From assembly GCA_021399445.1 (NCBI GenBank), contig JAJTUQ010000002.1, positions 1,426,001 to 1,490,000 of the forward strand: DNA of 64,000 nt, in the 5' to 3' direction. The DNA comes from Xylogone sp. PMI_703. Its lineage: Eukaryota; Ascomycota; Leotiomycetes. A model generated the notes under the pieces. That model made no database searches and was not told where the DNA came from. It worked only from the letters and a program-made list of their open reading frames with translations. The position numbers and the translations under genes are program-made. Within the stretch, counting starts at the first letter, position 1. Every line of letters begins with the position of its first letter. Of the stretch, positions 12,701 through 24,201 are shown piece after piece.

Positions 12701-15700
12701 CGTCCGAGACGCCGATCACAAACCCAAACGAGATAGCAGTGAATAGCTCCGCGGAAACTGAAAATAGCCCCGATACCATACTTGAAGCTCTCACCGGAGA
12801 CCTCGTCCCGAAAGATGTAGATGCGAATCGAAAAGCGCTAGCTACCAACAGTTACAAGCCTTCGGATAGAGAAACAGAAGAGCAGGCTACGGCTCACGGT
12901 GTATCCGCTGGAGCAGCCACAGTTACTCCCGTTCAGATAACAGATGATCTTGGAGAAGGAAAGAATACCGGTTCTGAAATGACAAACGATCTACCATTAG
13001 CCAGCCCAGATGTTCCAGTTCCAGAAGGAGAATACATGGCCACCAAATCCCCCGAAAAGGGCGAAGAGATGAATAAAGTCACCACAGCTCTTGGGTCTGA
13101 AGTAATTCCCGAAACATCTGATGCAATGCCCATAACAGACACTTCCGAAGCCGCAGATAGCCAGCCTTTTTTAGTGGTAGGCCCGAGTGCAACGAGTGAG
13201 ACACTCGGGCAGTCAGAAACACAGCAAAGTAGGAGCGCGGGTTTGGAAACCATTGTAGCAACAGAGGAGGATTCAAAGTATTCTGTGACAAATGCACTGG
13301 GCAGCGATTCAAAAATCATAGCAGAGAAAAGAGAAATCGGGCCATCCCCAGTCGATATACCTGAACCTATTGTGTCAGTGCCTCCTCAAGAACCTGCAGA
13401 AGCTGATCGGTATGACAATGACTTGTCCGATAGCGATGGCCTGCACTTAGCCAAGAGCAAAGATAAAATCGACGAGAAGGACAAAGGTCTCTTTGAAGAA
13501 CAGGTCACTCAAGACAGCACTGCAAGCTCAACAGATTTTAAGCACACCAGCGAGCAAGTCCATATCACATCCACAGTGGAAAACAAGGTCGGAGCCCAGT
13601 CTGACGAAAGACAATTCTCTTTTGAGAAGGGATCGGCGGACGTAGCAAATCTTGCACTTGTCAACGCAGAAGTGACAGAGACTAAGCAATATGACGAAGT
13701 ATCTCAAAATGCCATCGATGAACAAGTCATTAGCGGGAGTACCAGATTCATGGGAACACCAGTTGATCATTTAATCAGTGCTATTAGTCCTGGCAAATTT
13801 GCACGCCTCGGCACTCCTACATTGCCATCTGTCAAAGAGGAGGAAGATACTCAAGCTGAGGCTGAAACTTCCGATCTAGTCCCTGTGCGACGTGTTGATA
13901 GCTCGCAAGATCCCAACAGAGACAGCGGTTTTGTCACAGATTCTCCAATCCCCCAGCAACATAAGTTCTCAGATCCTGACGAAAGTGTCAGAGATAGTGG
14001 GGTGCATCTTCGAGAATGGTTACCAGCGACTCGTGATCAATCAGCCAGCCTATCCTCACCATCAATCGACGAGAAATCTGGATTTAGGAGCCTACACGAG
14101 TCCCACCAGATCATGAAAGGTCCAGAACATGAAGCCATAAGAGACGCAGTCAACTCTCTTTCAGTTGTGTCAGATAAGCCCTCAAAGCGTCTTGAAGGAA
14201 CTCAAGAAATCAAAGAATCCCGTGGAACTTCCTATGAGCTCCCGCAACAGCAAGATAAAGAACTGGGAAATGAAAAGGTCCAGAGTGTGGACACTCGGCG
14301 GTCACTTGACAACAGAGGGCCACCCCGTCTACGTCGCAGCTCTACAGCCAGGGAACGAGGTATCTCGTCGCATGAAAAGTCGGATGGTTTCGACAGAACG
14401 GAGAATCCAGCTCCTCAGACACCAAAACGCAAGGAAAGATATCCCGAACTGGACCGGTCTCTACCAAAGGCCCTGAAACCGCAGAGCATCACTGATGATA
14501 CGGCTCTAGTTGGCGCAGGACTCGCAGGAACTGGCATCACAACCGGCATTACAGTAAGCCAAGAGCGGCGACCAGACAGCGCGATGAGCGTGCAGAGCGC
14601 ACCGAGTCGAAGGTCGTCGGCCAACACAAACCGCTTGAGGACGCCGGAGAAGATGCGATCCGAAAGCGCCGGGAGCATCCGCTCGGCTTCATCAGGAACG
14701 CCTCCGCTCCGCCGTAGCGACCGCAAGTTTAGCCGAGACCTTAGGTCGCTCAGCCAACAGGAGCCCGAGAGCCAGCGCAGCAGCCAACACACCAAGTTCG
14801 ACCTCGCTAAAGAGGCGGTCGTCCTCACACCGACTCCAACATTTCTCCACCATGCCAATCCCACCGCCAACGAAGGTCGTGTCCGCATAAAGGACATGGC
14901 GGATGTCTATGTAAGTCTTCACAAATAAAAATATTCCTCTTCAAGATGCTGCTCGATGACAGTGAACTGACCTATCCACAGGATGGATTCGGCGAGGGCC
15001 GCATGGGCTCGCCCATGTCACCCACTCGGCCCCACAGCATGCGTCGACGACAGAGCTTGCAAGTGCTGGATCTCGAAGCCAAGGTCGAACAATTAACTTC
15101 TGAGAACTTCAAGCTCGCAGAAGCAAAGGCGCACGCCGAAAACAGTCTGAAATTAACCCAGCGTGCGGCTGCTGACCTCGCGGATCGAGATGCCGAGATC
15201 GAGAGCCTGAAAGCAACAATCAACTGGCTGCACGCAGAAGTCACCAGACTCTCGGAAGTTAATGATGGCCTTACCAGTGCAAACGTCACTCTGGGTAACC
15301 AGCAGAATGACCGCTATGGCACACTTGAGAGGCAGCACGCGCAGACCATCCGAGAGCTGGAAGAGATGCGTGAAGCTCATGATAATCTAGCCGCCGGCAT
15401 GGAGGGTATCGTCGCCGACCAAGTTCGGACTGCTGTAGAAGAAAAAGACAATGAGATTGCTCGTCTGCGCGCCGAGCTAGAGGCAGCACAGGAGACGATT
15501 CGGGAAATGCAACACCAGATCCTCGCCGCAAAGCCAAGCGACAACGAGTTCTTGACGGTACGAGATGAAGATTATTTCGACATGGCGTGTCAGCAACTCT
15601 GCCAGCATGTCCAACAATGGGTCCTGCGATTCTCCAAGTTTTCCGACATGAGAGCTTGTCGTCTCACCAGTGAGATCAATAATGACAAAGTCATTGATCG

Positions 15701-16487
15701 CCTGGATAACGCTATCTTAGACGGGTCCGACGTGGACAATTACCTTGCTGATAGAGTAAGACGACGGGACGTTTTCATGTCGATGACCATGACAATGATA
15801 TGGGAATTTGTTTTCACCCGTTATCTCTTCGGAATGGATCGGGAACAGCGACAAAAACTGAAGTCGCTGGAGAAGTTACTCTTAGAAGTGGGGCCGCCAT
15901 CAGCCGTTCATCAATGGCGTGCAACAACCTTGACCCTACTTTCAAAGCGCGAGGCCTTCCGTCAACAACGTGCAAAGGATACCGAGGCAGTTGTAAATGA
16001 GATTTTGAAGACGCTGTTCACTATCTTACCGCCTCCCAGCCATCTCGAAGACCAGATACAACATCAACTCACGCGGGTTATGAGATCCGCAGTTGATCTA
16101 TCCATCGAGATGCGAACTCAGCGAGCAGAATACATGATGCTCCCACCTCTTCAACCAGAGTATGACGCCAATGGTGATCTGGCAAGTAAAGTAACATTCA
16201 ATGCGGCACTCATGAATGAGCGCAGCGGCAATACTATATCCAATGAGGAGCTTGAGGCACAAAACGCTATTGTGCGGATTGTTCTGTTCCCCCTTGTTGT
16301 CAAAAAGGGCGATGATATGGGTGCAGGCGACGAAGAGATCGTAGTCTGCCCCGCCCAAGTTCTTGTGGCGAATGACACGCCAAGAGAAAGAAGAGTATCG
16401 AGCAGAGGAAGCAATCGGAGCAATCAAAGCTCCCTGAACAATAACTCAAGAGTTAGCTTACCAAGTGCAATGCCATCGGAAATATAG
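730..16487 (+). CDS. Giant involucrin-repeat-type protein (about 5,228 aa)
   Basis: Two exons, 730-14910 and 14982-16487, are joined by a 71-nt phase-0 intron (GTAAGT donor, CTGAC branch site, CCACAG acceptor). The start ATG at 730 has A at -3 and G at +4; the open frame extends to a TTG at 712 that I do not use. The protein is almost wholly low-complexity, acidic and Ser/Glu/Pro-rich. It has a Ser-run and Arg-rich N terminus, recurrent basic LSKKEQKKR-like patches near residues 1389, 1491 and 1632, further Lys-rich patches near 3155, 3691 and 3872, and four Gly/Ala-rich segments near 450, 1050, 1855 and 4592. The second exon encodes a long coiled coil (roughly 4750-4920), then a conserved helical C-terminal domain. 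Length, N terminus and C-terminal domain fit the fungal family annotated as involucrin repeat protein, whose molecular role is not established. It converges with the ammonium transporter gene. Confidence 0.88.
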
Positions 16488-18165
16488 ATGGACCAAGGAT
16501 GTATTGTTTGGGGGTTGGTTTTTTGGGATACGACATTTAGAAAGGGCGTTTAGGGAATATCACGACGTTATGCCTGTTTTTCTAGTTTATTATTGACATC
16601 TTTTTTGTTATTAAAATTTCATGCATCGAAGTTATTAAGACCCTCTCCCAAGAATGATGCTATGTAACTTGATACATATCAGTGTAACAATCAATATTTG
16701 AACCAGTTATCTTTGTTTGAGCGCGTGAGTGATGTAGAAGAATAATCTGTCGGCAACAGAACGTCCAGATTTTGATTTATGGTGAGAATGATGCGTAGTC
16801 TGTCCAAGAGGATGGGTTCTAGGTGAGAATAGGCTCTTGTGGATATTACGGTAAGCCAAATTTGAATCAAAGCACACGTTCGGAGATGAGAAGCTCATTC
16901 CATAACTCTTGTATTGAAGAGTGTACACCGGCAGTCATAGTCCCATGATTTCAGTGACCAGGTAAATCGAGGGTATTGATATATACACACATTATATACA
17001 TACGCATATATGTATACACAAATCATAACTTCCTCAAGAAGAAGACACCCAAAGACGCAGCTATCCACATACACAATGTCGTGACTTTACTATCTTGCCC
17101 AGCCCTCGCCTGACAGCCTTATCATAGACAGGTAAATCCGTGACCATTGACATCAATCCCCATCCCCATCCCCATCCGCCAGCTCCCCTATCCACCAGCC
17201 ACTCCAAGTCACCAACGGTTCTAGAACCACTCGATAAGCCCAGACCCCAAGTTCCATGCAACGGGATCAAGGGAATTAAAAGAAGTTAGACCCGTGGCAG
17301 TCAAGATAACCTGCGGCAGAGATATGGTCCTCCCTTATCTCCAGCATGCACTCCCCCCTATCCGGCCTTAGCGCGTCATCCACACGGACAAGGGTACTGA
17401 TAACGGCCGCCTCTCTCCTGCCACAGTGAGCACGGTAGTCCAACCAAGAGGCTGCTTTTCGGAGGATTTATTATCTTTTTGGTCTGGAATGGGTTACGGT
17501 TAAGGTCCTTGCGTTGCCGTCTTATGGCGTTGGTGTACTGTGGGTAGATCTGGGGTTGCATCTGCATCCGTCGTGGGTACAGACTGGTGGAGGGGTGGCG
17601 CTTGTGGAGGTGATGGCTATTTTGACGTCATGTCGTCCATGTCCTTGTCCTGGGGATCTGGCCATGGGAAAGTTTTGCTTTTGGGTATGGGGTTTGCAGT
17701 GGATGACGTGTGTGTGCTTGGTTGAGTAGATAGGGGTAACGACGCGGATTCCAAGCCTTGGTATTGTATCCTCTTTCTTCTCTCCACGTCAAACATACAC
17801 ACTGATAGTAACATAGGATGGAGAACTGGATCTTTTGTGCAATAAACAATAAATACTAAGATAAATTGTATGTATAGATGTGTATATATCATGATATACT
17901 AGAAATAGGGGTAGTAATAGTAGTAGCTCGACAGAATATGCTTCGCTCCTATAAAAATAAAACATTGTATAAACCGGAAGTCCTCTCTTCCTTTTTGGGC
18001 GACAAAAGTGAAAGATAAAAAAATACATCACGCTCCATGGACCCAACCCAACTCCTTGCTGTAAACCCTTTTTTTAGCTATTCAAAACACAAATTGCCAA
18101 CGCACCACCCCCATCCCGAAAATCGTCGAATATTACAGCGTAGTAGAATTTTGAAAGTTTTGATA
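16488..18165. other. Convergent intergenic region (3' flanks)
   Basis: This stretch separates the 3' ends of the giant gene and the ammonium transporter. It contains AT-rich likely 3' UTR sequence (16560-16690 and 17840-18060), an imperfect AT/AC-rich tract near 16980-17025 and a short CCCCAT minisatellite at 17157-17177. Small reading frames here (for example 17514-17729) show no family signature. Confidence 0.6.
17157..17177. repeat. Short TCCCCA tandem repeat (3.5 units)
   Basis: The hexamer TCCCCA occurs three and a half times in a row without interruption. It is non-coding and probably a simple slippage repeat. Confidence 0.8.
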
Positions 18166-20051
18166 TCACCTTATCTTCTCGGGGTCTTCGGCTCCTGGGG
18201 CGTGTCGGACTCCCTCGACTGTGGTGTGGGCGTGTCCATTTGATTCCCGTGTTGGGGAATGCTCTGGGGAATGGCCGTTGATCATGTCTACATGTTGCTG
18301 GATGCCGTGACGGTCTCCTGGCTCGATCTGGGTCTCGGTATTGAGGGGCTCGTCTTTGGCTGGTGTCCATGCAAGGTAATCTCTTCTCACTAATTAAGAC
18401 GAGAAACGTTAGCACAGAACAGAACATAAGATGGGAGAGAACAGGAATGATCATACCTTCGACGTAGTCATATGCAAATTCTCCGAGCTGGTCGTCGTCC
18501 ATGCCAAGGAGCTCGGCTTCTTCAGATGCTCGGAGATGCAAGCCTGGAGTGATGTTGATGCCCACGGCAATTATGGTCGACATGACGAAGGCGTAGCCCA
18601 TGCAGGCAAGAATATATGCAACCTGGATATAGAGCTGCTTCCAATTGTGGTTTAACCAGCCGCCAGTGATTATACCGGTATTGACACCATCCAAACCAAT
18701 GATCCAGTCGGCAGCGAAGAGAGCGTTGAAAAGGAGACCGACGATACCGGCAACACCGTGTTCAGCGAACACATCCATGCTATCATCAATGCGAATCCAG
18801 AATTTGACTGAAAAAGGATAGTTAGAATAAATGCGTAGAACAAGAGGTAGGATGGAATTCTTACTCTTGGTTGCAAAGTTAGCAACAATGCCAGTGACAA
18901 CTCCGAGGATAACTGAGGCCCAGGGAGTGATGAAACCACTTGCAGGAGTAGCAGCAACGAGACCCGAAATACATCCGGAACACCAGCCGACCATGGACCA
19001 TTTGCGAGCAAGACGGAAATCGAGGATACACCAAGTGATTGAGCCGAACATGGCAGCCAAGCAGGAATTCCAGCAGGCCATCACAGCTCTTAAGTTGGCG
19101 CCAAATGCAGAGCCACCGTTAAATCCCAGCCATCCAAACCACAGGAGGATTGTGCCGAGGGTAATGAGACTGACATTGTGAGGGCGGAAATTCAACATCA
19201 TCTTCTCTTGACGCTTGCCCAGCACCATGGAATATGCGAGTGCAGAAAGACCCGAGGCGATCTCGACGGGGCCTCCTCCAGCGTAGTCCAGCACGCCGTA
19301 TTTGAAGGCCCAGCCGTTTACGTTCCATGCCCAGCATGCGATGGGGCAGTATACCAGAGTGGCCCAGAAGAAGATGAAAACCATGGCGGGGATCAGGCGG
19401 CCTCGTTCGGCAACGGCACCGACGACAATGGCGGCGGTTGTAGCACAGAATTGCATCTATAGTAAGTCGTTAATCGCTGTGAAATGAAATAATAAAAGAA
19501 ATGTGAGGTGTGTCACTGAGAAAAGAGCTTACCTGGTAGAAAGAATATAGTAGCTCAGGAATCAGCGGTGATCCAGGAGAAGGCACGCCGAGGGTATTCA
19601 TCAATCCGAAATGGTCGAGGTTGCCGATGAAGCCATTGGTAGCAGAGGAGCTGAACGCCAGGGAGTAGCCCCAGAAATACCACTGGAAGACGATGACAGA
19701 GAAGGAGCCCATACAGGCCCAGATCATGGACAGAGCGGACTTTCTGCGCGCGAGACCGGAGTAAAGGAAGCCTAGGCCAGGAATCATAATAAGGACCATG
19801 CATGAGGAGATGATGATGTAGGCCTGGTCACCGGTGGTGAACCATTGGTTTAGATTTTCGACGGCTATGGAGTCAGAAGGTGATTAGTATAATTTTTAAA
19901 ACATTTTCAGCAGAGAGTGCAATTGTCGCTGCGGTCTGTGAGAGAAGAGAGAAAGGAAGGGCGGCAATTTACCGGAATCACCACCACTTCCACCAGTGCC
20001 ATTGTAGATGGCCGGGGCGCCCACCCAGGCATAATTAGGTGCGAAAGACAT
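18166..20051 (-). CDS. Ammonium transporter (AMT/MEP family), 525 aa
   Basis: Five exons on the minus strand: 20051-19973, 19864-19533, 19456-18865, 18807-18457 and 18389-18166; phases agree at all junctions (1,578 nt including stop). The product is a plasma-membrane ammonium permease of the Amt/Mep/Rh family. The early core carries the family pattern PGLGFLYSGL, followed by many hydrophobic membrane helices, the FGWLGFNGGSAFG segment, and a cytosolic tail after GEFAYDYVE that is conserved in fungal Meps. The second histidine of the pore twin-His motif is present (FAEHG, His351), while the first position is glutamate (GGPVE, Glu202). Glu at that place is known for yeast Mep1/Mep3-type transporters, whereas Mep2-type sensors keep His. 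So this is probably a Mep1/3-type transporter, not a filamentation sensor; that assignment is inference. GATA-type sites upstream suggest nitrogen control. Confidence 0.95.
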
Positions 20052-23000
20052 ATTTCTCTCTTTCCACAGGTGAAACTGCTCAATTGAAGAGAAAAGAGGA
20101 GAATTTTTGGCCGATTGAACTGCGCGACACGGGGGATTTCGGCAGCGTTAGTCACGGCAGGACTTTTGCTTGTATGACGTCAAAACCGCAGGAACAGTAA
20201 CACAAGGTCTCCCCAACCGAAGACTCCTGCTAGTTGCTGGCAAATGGAGGTAATAATATATATATATGTGTATATATATGATGTAACAATTGGAGGTCGT
20301 GCTATAAGAGGACGAGTAGCATTGAGATTTTTGGCTTGGTGAATGTAGATAATTGGAGAAGACGGGAGATTTCGTGGAATTGCGAATTCGGGATATATAA
20401 AGTGGAAGAAGCGTGAGGTATGAAGTAGATCTGAGTTATGGACGAGAAGTTGCGTGTGGAGCGGTGATTGTCGAGAGGCGAATCGCAGGCAGGATGGATA
20501 GGGAAGAGTGCGACACCGGGAGGAGCAGGACCACAAAAGATAAAGGGTGGATTTTTATTTTCTGAGCCGTGTAGTGTAATATTGCACGTAAAGCAATACA
20601 ATACAACACAACACCACACAAAGCACAGCACACGACCCGAGCCTTAAAACTCCTTCTCTAGCAGCCGGGTGCAAGATAAAGGCAGAGGCAATGGAGGCAT
20701 CAAAAAGTCGGGGGAGATCGAGAGAGGAGCGAAGGAAGGTGGATTGAGCTTTCTTTTAGTAGTCGAAGGGTAAACTAGGCCTTGTTGTTCTTGTCGCTCT
20801 TGGGGCTGACAAGCCTCGAACCTTGCGAGACCCACGCGCCGTCCCCGATGCGACGACAGCCCAGTAGTGCCCACTACTGTACTGACCAGGACCCCGTTCC
20901 CTACAGTGGTCCCCAGTATTATTGTTTCCATTCCTTCTCGTGCTTCCTTTGCCCCCGTCCACAAGCCATTGTTTCCTCTGGTCTAGCACAATACTACCAG
21001 CTTACCCCAGCAGAGAAAAGCAAAAAGGAACAAAAAAGGACAGTTTCCCTTGGCCTGCTCGTGGGATGACGCAGGGCTGCTGGTCTGCTGCTGGGCGAAC
21101 AAAAGGTCAACCTTTCTTCTTTTGCCCTAGACGGGAAGTGTGTTTCTGTGGGATGTCAACCGGGCGCGCGGTGGCAATTGGGGTCTTGGCGGGTTTATCT
21201 ACTGTACGGCACTGGACAGTTTCTGTACTTCTGTTGCTGCAGTGCAATATACTGGGTGGCATGTACCTGGGGACTTATTTTTGGGGTCATCGAGGACAAG
21301 TGGGTACATGAGATAAGACGCGCTGCAACACGAAACGTACGTTGGGCCCTCTCGCGGGTTCTACGTGTGCTGTGCTGTGCTGTGCTGACTTCTGAAGAGA
21401 CAGACTTTGGTCGCTCTTGTGATACAGCAAAGTTTTCTCTTTTGTCCAATTCCATCTGCACATCTCTCCCCGGCGTCGGGCTCGCCAGAACCATCAACTG
21501 TGAAGAAAACTTTCCAACAGCACAGCCCAGGGCACCGAAATCGCAGCAGCCAGCCATGTTGGATCAAAAGCGTTCTTCTGCATGCGTATCACTACCCGCG
21601 GATACCATGTGTGGCTTGCATGGGTGGCTTTTTGGTTCTGGGTTATGGGGGGCCATGGGCACAAGGGCACAAGAGCATGGGGCATCCAGGATACTCCTCC
21701 TCTGCCTCCTCCTCTTCTGACGACTGTGGTACTGTACCTCTCCGTCTTGTCCCTCTTATCTCCAGCTTCTCTCCATGGGCTCCATCACCCTCTCCTCCTT
21801 CTCCAGGCTTGGTACCTGAATCTTGACTCAAGTGACCCCGTCCGGAGTGTCCGCGAAACTGTGGGGTGCATGTCAGTTGGTGCTTCTGGTGGTTGGATGT
21901 TTTTCTTTTTTTCTTTCTCTGCTCCCTCTCTCTATCCTCTCTTCTTATTGGGAGTACATATCACGAGAAAAGCCTCTTCCAAAGCGCGTGATTCTCTTGC
22001 CCTCGCATGATCAGACCATCTCAGAAAGATTTTCTCTTTTCTTCCTTCCCGCTGAACTCGGCATGAGACCTAAGCAATGCAAATTTTTTCGCCATGCTGC
22101 CTCGTTTCTGTCAGTTCTCTCTCCAGCAATCAAACCCCTCATGAGACCGTCAAAATCAGCAGCAATAAAGGCTAAAATCCTTTTTCCCTCCCTCTCTTAA
22201 CTCCCCTTTCCAGGCATCGTGTAGCATTTTCAAGCCCAACAATAATTTTACTCCCCAGACGATCCGATATGCCCAAAAACCACACCCCGGCCCCCAGCGC
22301 AGAATTTTCACGAAATTTCCCCCTTCCACTGTACCTCAAACCCCCAAACCCCAGCCCATGACGAAAAAGACGAATAAGACCTCCGATCACTGACAACGTA
22401 GCTTGAATAATGATCCAGCACTTCCCAGCAAACCACAGCGCGAGTAGCAATCTGACGTTCTGATAAGGTCTTCCCCCTTCGAGCCTAGTCTGCCCGTTAG
22501 CCTTATCGGTCGTTGGCATTGGCGAATCAGCGATGACTTGATTCTTAGTTCCGTAATTTGCTTGACAATTCAGGTTGTCTCGCTTATCTTCCCCCTTTGG
22601 TGGCTCCCTTGGCTAGAGAGCAAGGATTCTGTGATCCCCACTTTATCTTTCGGGCGCTACGGGATTTCTTGGCCCCATTATTGCTTTTTGGGTGCCTTGG
22701 GAAGCTTAGGTAATTCTCGTATCTCTTGGCCTTGTTTCTTTCCATCCTTTCTCAGGCATTAATTGACACATGACATCGATGGTACAATACTGCTGATCAT
22801 CTTGGGATTGCGTCACTGTTATGGCGTAGCGTTTGGTTCTGCTGGTTGTGTGGAGTGCATAAAAGATTGGCTCTATTCGCCGTTTGTATCAATCAATCTT
22901 ACTAGTTCCCTAGAATACGTCGATTTGCTAACTTGGGTCCGTTCCCTTAAGTCACATCTTCGACATTTGAGCCGGAGTATATGCTAGATATATATTTATT

Positions 23001-23158
23001 AGCTTGGCAGAATAAAGAATATTCTCTAGTTTTATGTTGCTTTGTCTCAGCTGAATCATTACTTAGTATAAACCTTTCTCTTTCATTGAATGAGCTTATT
23101 CACACCCCAGTCTCCAGCAGTCTAGTACGTTATGAACGTAAACCATTCCAAACTTCAC
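20052..23158. other. Long non-coding region upstream of the ammonium transporter
   Basis: No gene is supported. Besides the transporter promoter it holds an AT/TG dinucleotide tract at about 20257-20279, a TGTGC pentamer repeat at 21365-21388, and pyrimidine-rich stretches around 21700-22200. Frames of up to 190 codons exist on the plus strand (21148-21720), but they have irregular, Cys/Trp-rich composition with no recognisable motif, and overlap frames in other phases, so I treat them as chance. A long 5' leader of the transporter or an unrecognised non-coding RNA cannot be excluded. Confidence 0.5.
20347..20679. promoter_or_regulatory. Three AGATAA (GATA-factor) sites upstream of the ammonium transporter
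   Basis: AGATAA hexamers occur at 20347-20352, 20538-20543 and 20674-20679, about 0.3 to 0.6 kb upstream of the transporter start codon at 20051. HGATAR is the recognition sequence of AreA/Nit2-type nitrogen regulators, and ammonium permease genes are classical targets. The match in sequence is direct; occupancy is inferred. Confidence 0.4.
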
Positions 23159-23631
23159 GCCGGGCATTATAGTGACGGTTTCTGCCATCGAGATACGCAG
23201 CGAAATGTAACCATCTATTCCTCACGTCTGAACAAAAATCCATGCCGAGCATTATAGTGACGATTCCTACAAGCTAGATGCGCAACGAAATGCAACTATT
23301 TGTCTACAAAATATCATGCCGAGCATTATAGCGCTGGATACCACCTACGAGTCTCGCAACGAAAATCTAACATCGCAAGATCATGAAATTTGATAGGCCC
23401 CTGCCTCGCCGAGAGTTATAGTGAAGATTTCAGCTTTTCAGGTTCGCAACGAAAGATTTCCAATAGTATTCTGATCAGTGATGATCCCTTTTTCACGCCG
23501 AGAGTTATAGTGACAGTTTGTGAGATTCAGATTCGCAACGGAAATTCTCCGAGGACTTCTGGCCAGTGAGAATCTCATCTTCACGCCAAGAGCCATAGTG
23601 ACGATTTCTAGGATTCAGATTCGCAACGTTT
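23159..23631. repeat. Array of six degenerate units with a constant 47-nt core
   Basis: Six related units begin at 23159, 23244, 23318, 23408, 23497 and 23585. Each starts with GCCGAGnrTTATAGTGAC (variants included) and ends with TTCGCAACGAAA-like sequence; start to end is 47 nt in every copy. The middle 12-15 nt vary and linkers are 27 to 43 nt, giving periods of 85, 74, 90, 89 and 88 nt. In the last two intervals the linkers also resemble each other and contain the palindromes CTGATCAG and CTGGCCAG. A weak seventh partial copy may lie near 23776-23800 (TTGTAGTGAC, then GGCAACA). There is no ORF across the array and the neighbouring pseudogene lies downstream. Function unknown: a protein-binding array, tandem small RNAs or an ancient minisatellite are all possible. 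Confidence 0.8.
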
Positions 23632-24201
23632 TTATTCCTTTGTTACTTCTAAGATGCTTGGACTGCCTGCTTCCTCTTTCTTCACCATCCTTGGACACGG
23701 TATATTTCCAGGGCAGATTCTAAACATGGCCTATTATCTTTGCAGCTGTAATGGCCGTCGTATAACTATATACCATATTGTAGTGACTAAAAGGCAACAC
23801 AGAGAGAACTATTTGTCTAAAAGCAGTAATTACCATACATATCTTCAATATGTAAATTTATTTCCAAACGTTACTTAGACAGATGCATTATCTGGTTACT
23901 TCATAAAATAGCGCACCCCCTAACATGTTCTTTCCTAGTTACGTCATATTCGTCAATTGAGCCTATGTACTGTTACTTTACAATCTAGTGTATCCACCAT
24001 TACCTCTCATACTGGTATATCTACTGACTACACACATATAAAGTACGAAAGTGAGTATATTGAGAGGGAAATATATGGTAAGGATGCATCATGAGGGTCA
24101 TATTATGGCATATACCATCTCTTAGGCTTTTAGATTCGTACATAAAAGAAGATTAAAAATGAGATCAATCTTACCAGATTACTAAATTGTAACTTCTATA
24201 G
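23632..24201. other. AT-rich spacer between the repeat array and the pseudogene
   Basis: No gene or strong signal is seen. A possible degenerate seventh array unit lies near 23776-23800. The end of the spacer (TACTAA at about 24181 and CTATAG at 24196-24201) looks like an intron branch and acceptor, which may mean the pseudogene downstream once had a small first exon. Confidence 0.4.

Noticed and set aside
14415..14897. 160-codon minus-strand ORF
   Set aside because: Shadow of the conserved 3' part of the first exon of the giant gene.
21148..21720. 190-codon plus-strand ORF upstream of the ammonium transporter
   Set aside because: Irregular Trp/Cys-rich composition, no motif, overlaps equally long frames in other phases; probably chance in GC-richer DNA.
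23471..23484. C/D-box snoRNA (CTGA next to GTGATGA)
   Set aside because: The C-box-like heptamer occurs in one linker only and no D box follows at the right distance in any unit.
23159..23631. CRISPR array or tandem tRNA genes
   Set aside because: Repeats are degenerate and the variable segments are inside and outside the core with unequal lengths; no cas genes, and the organism is eukaryotic. The TTCGCAAC end resembles a tRNA B-box only in part and no cloverleaf can be drawn.
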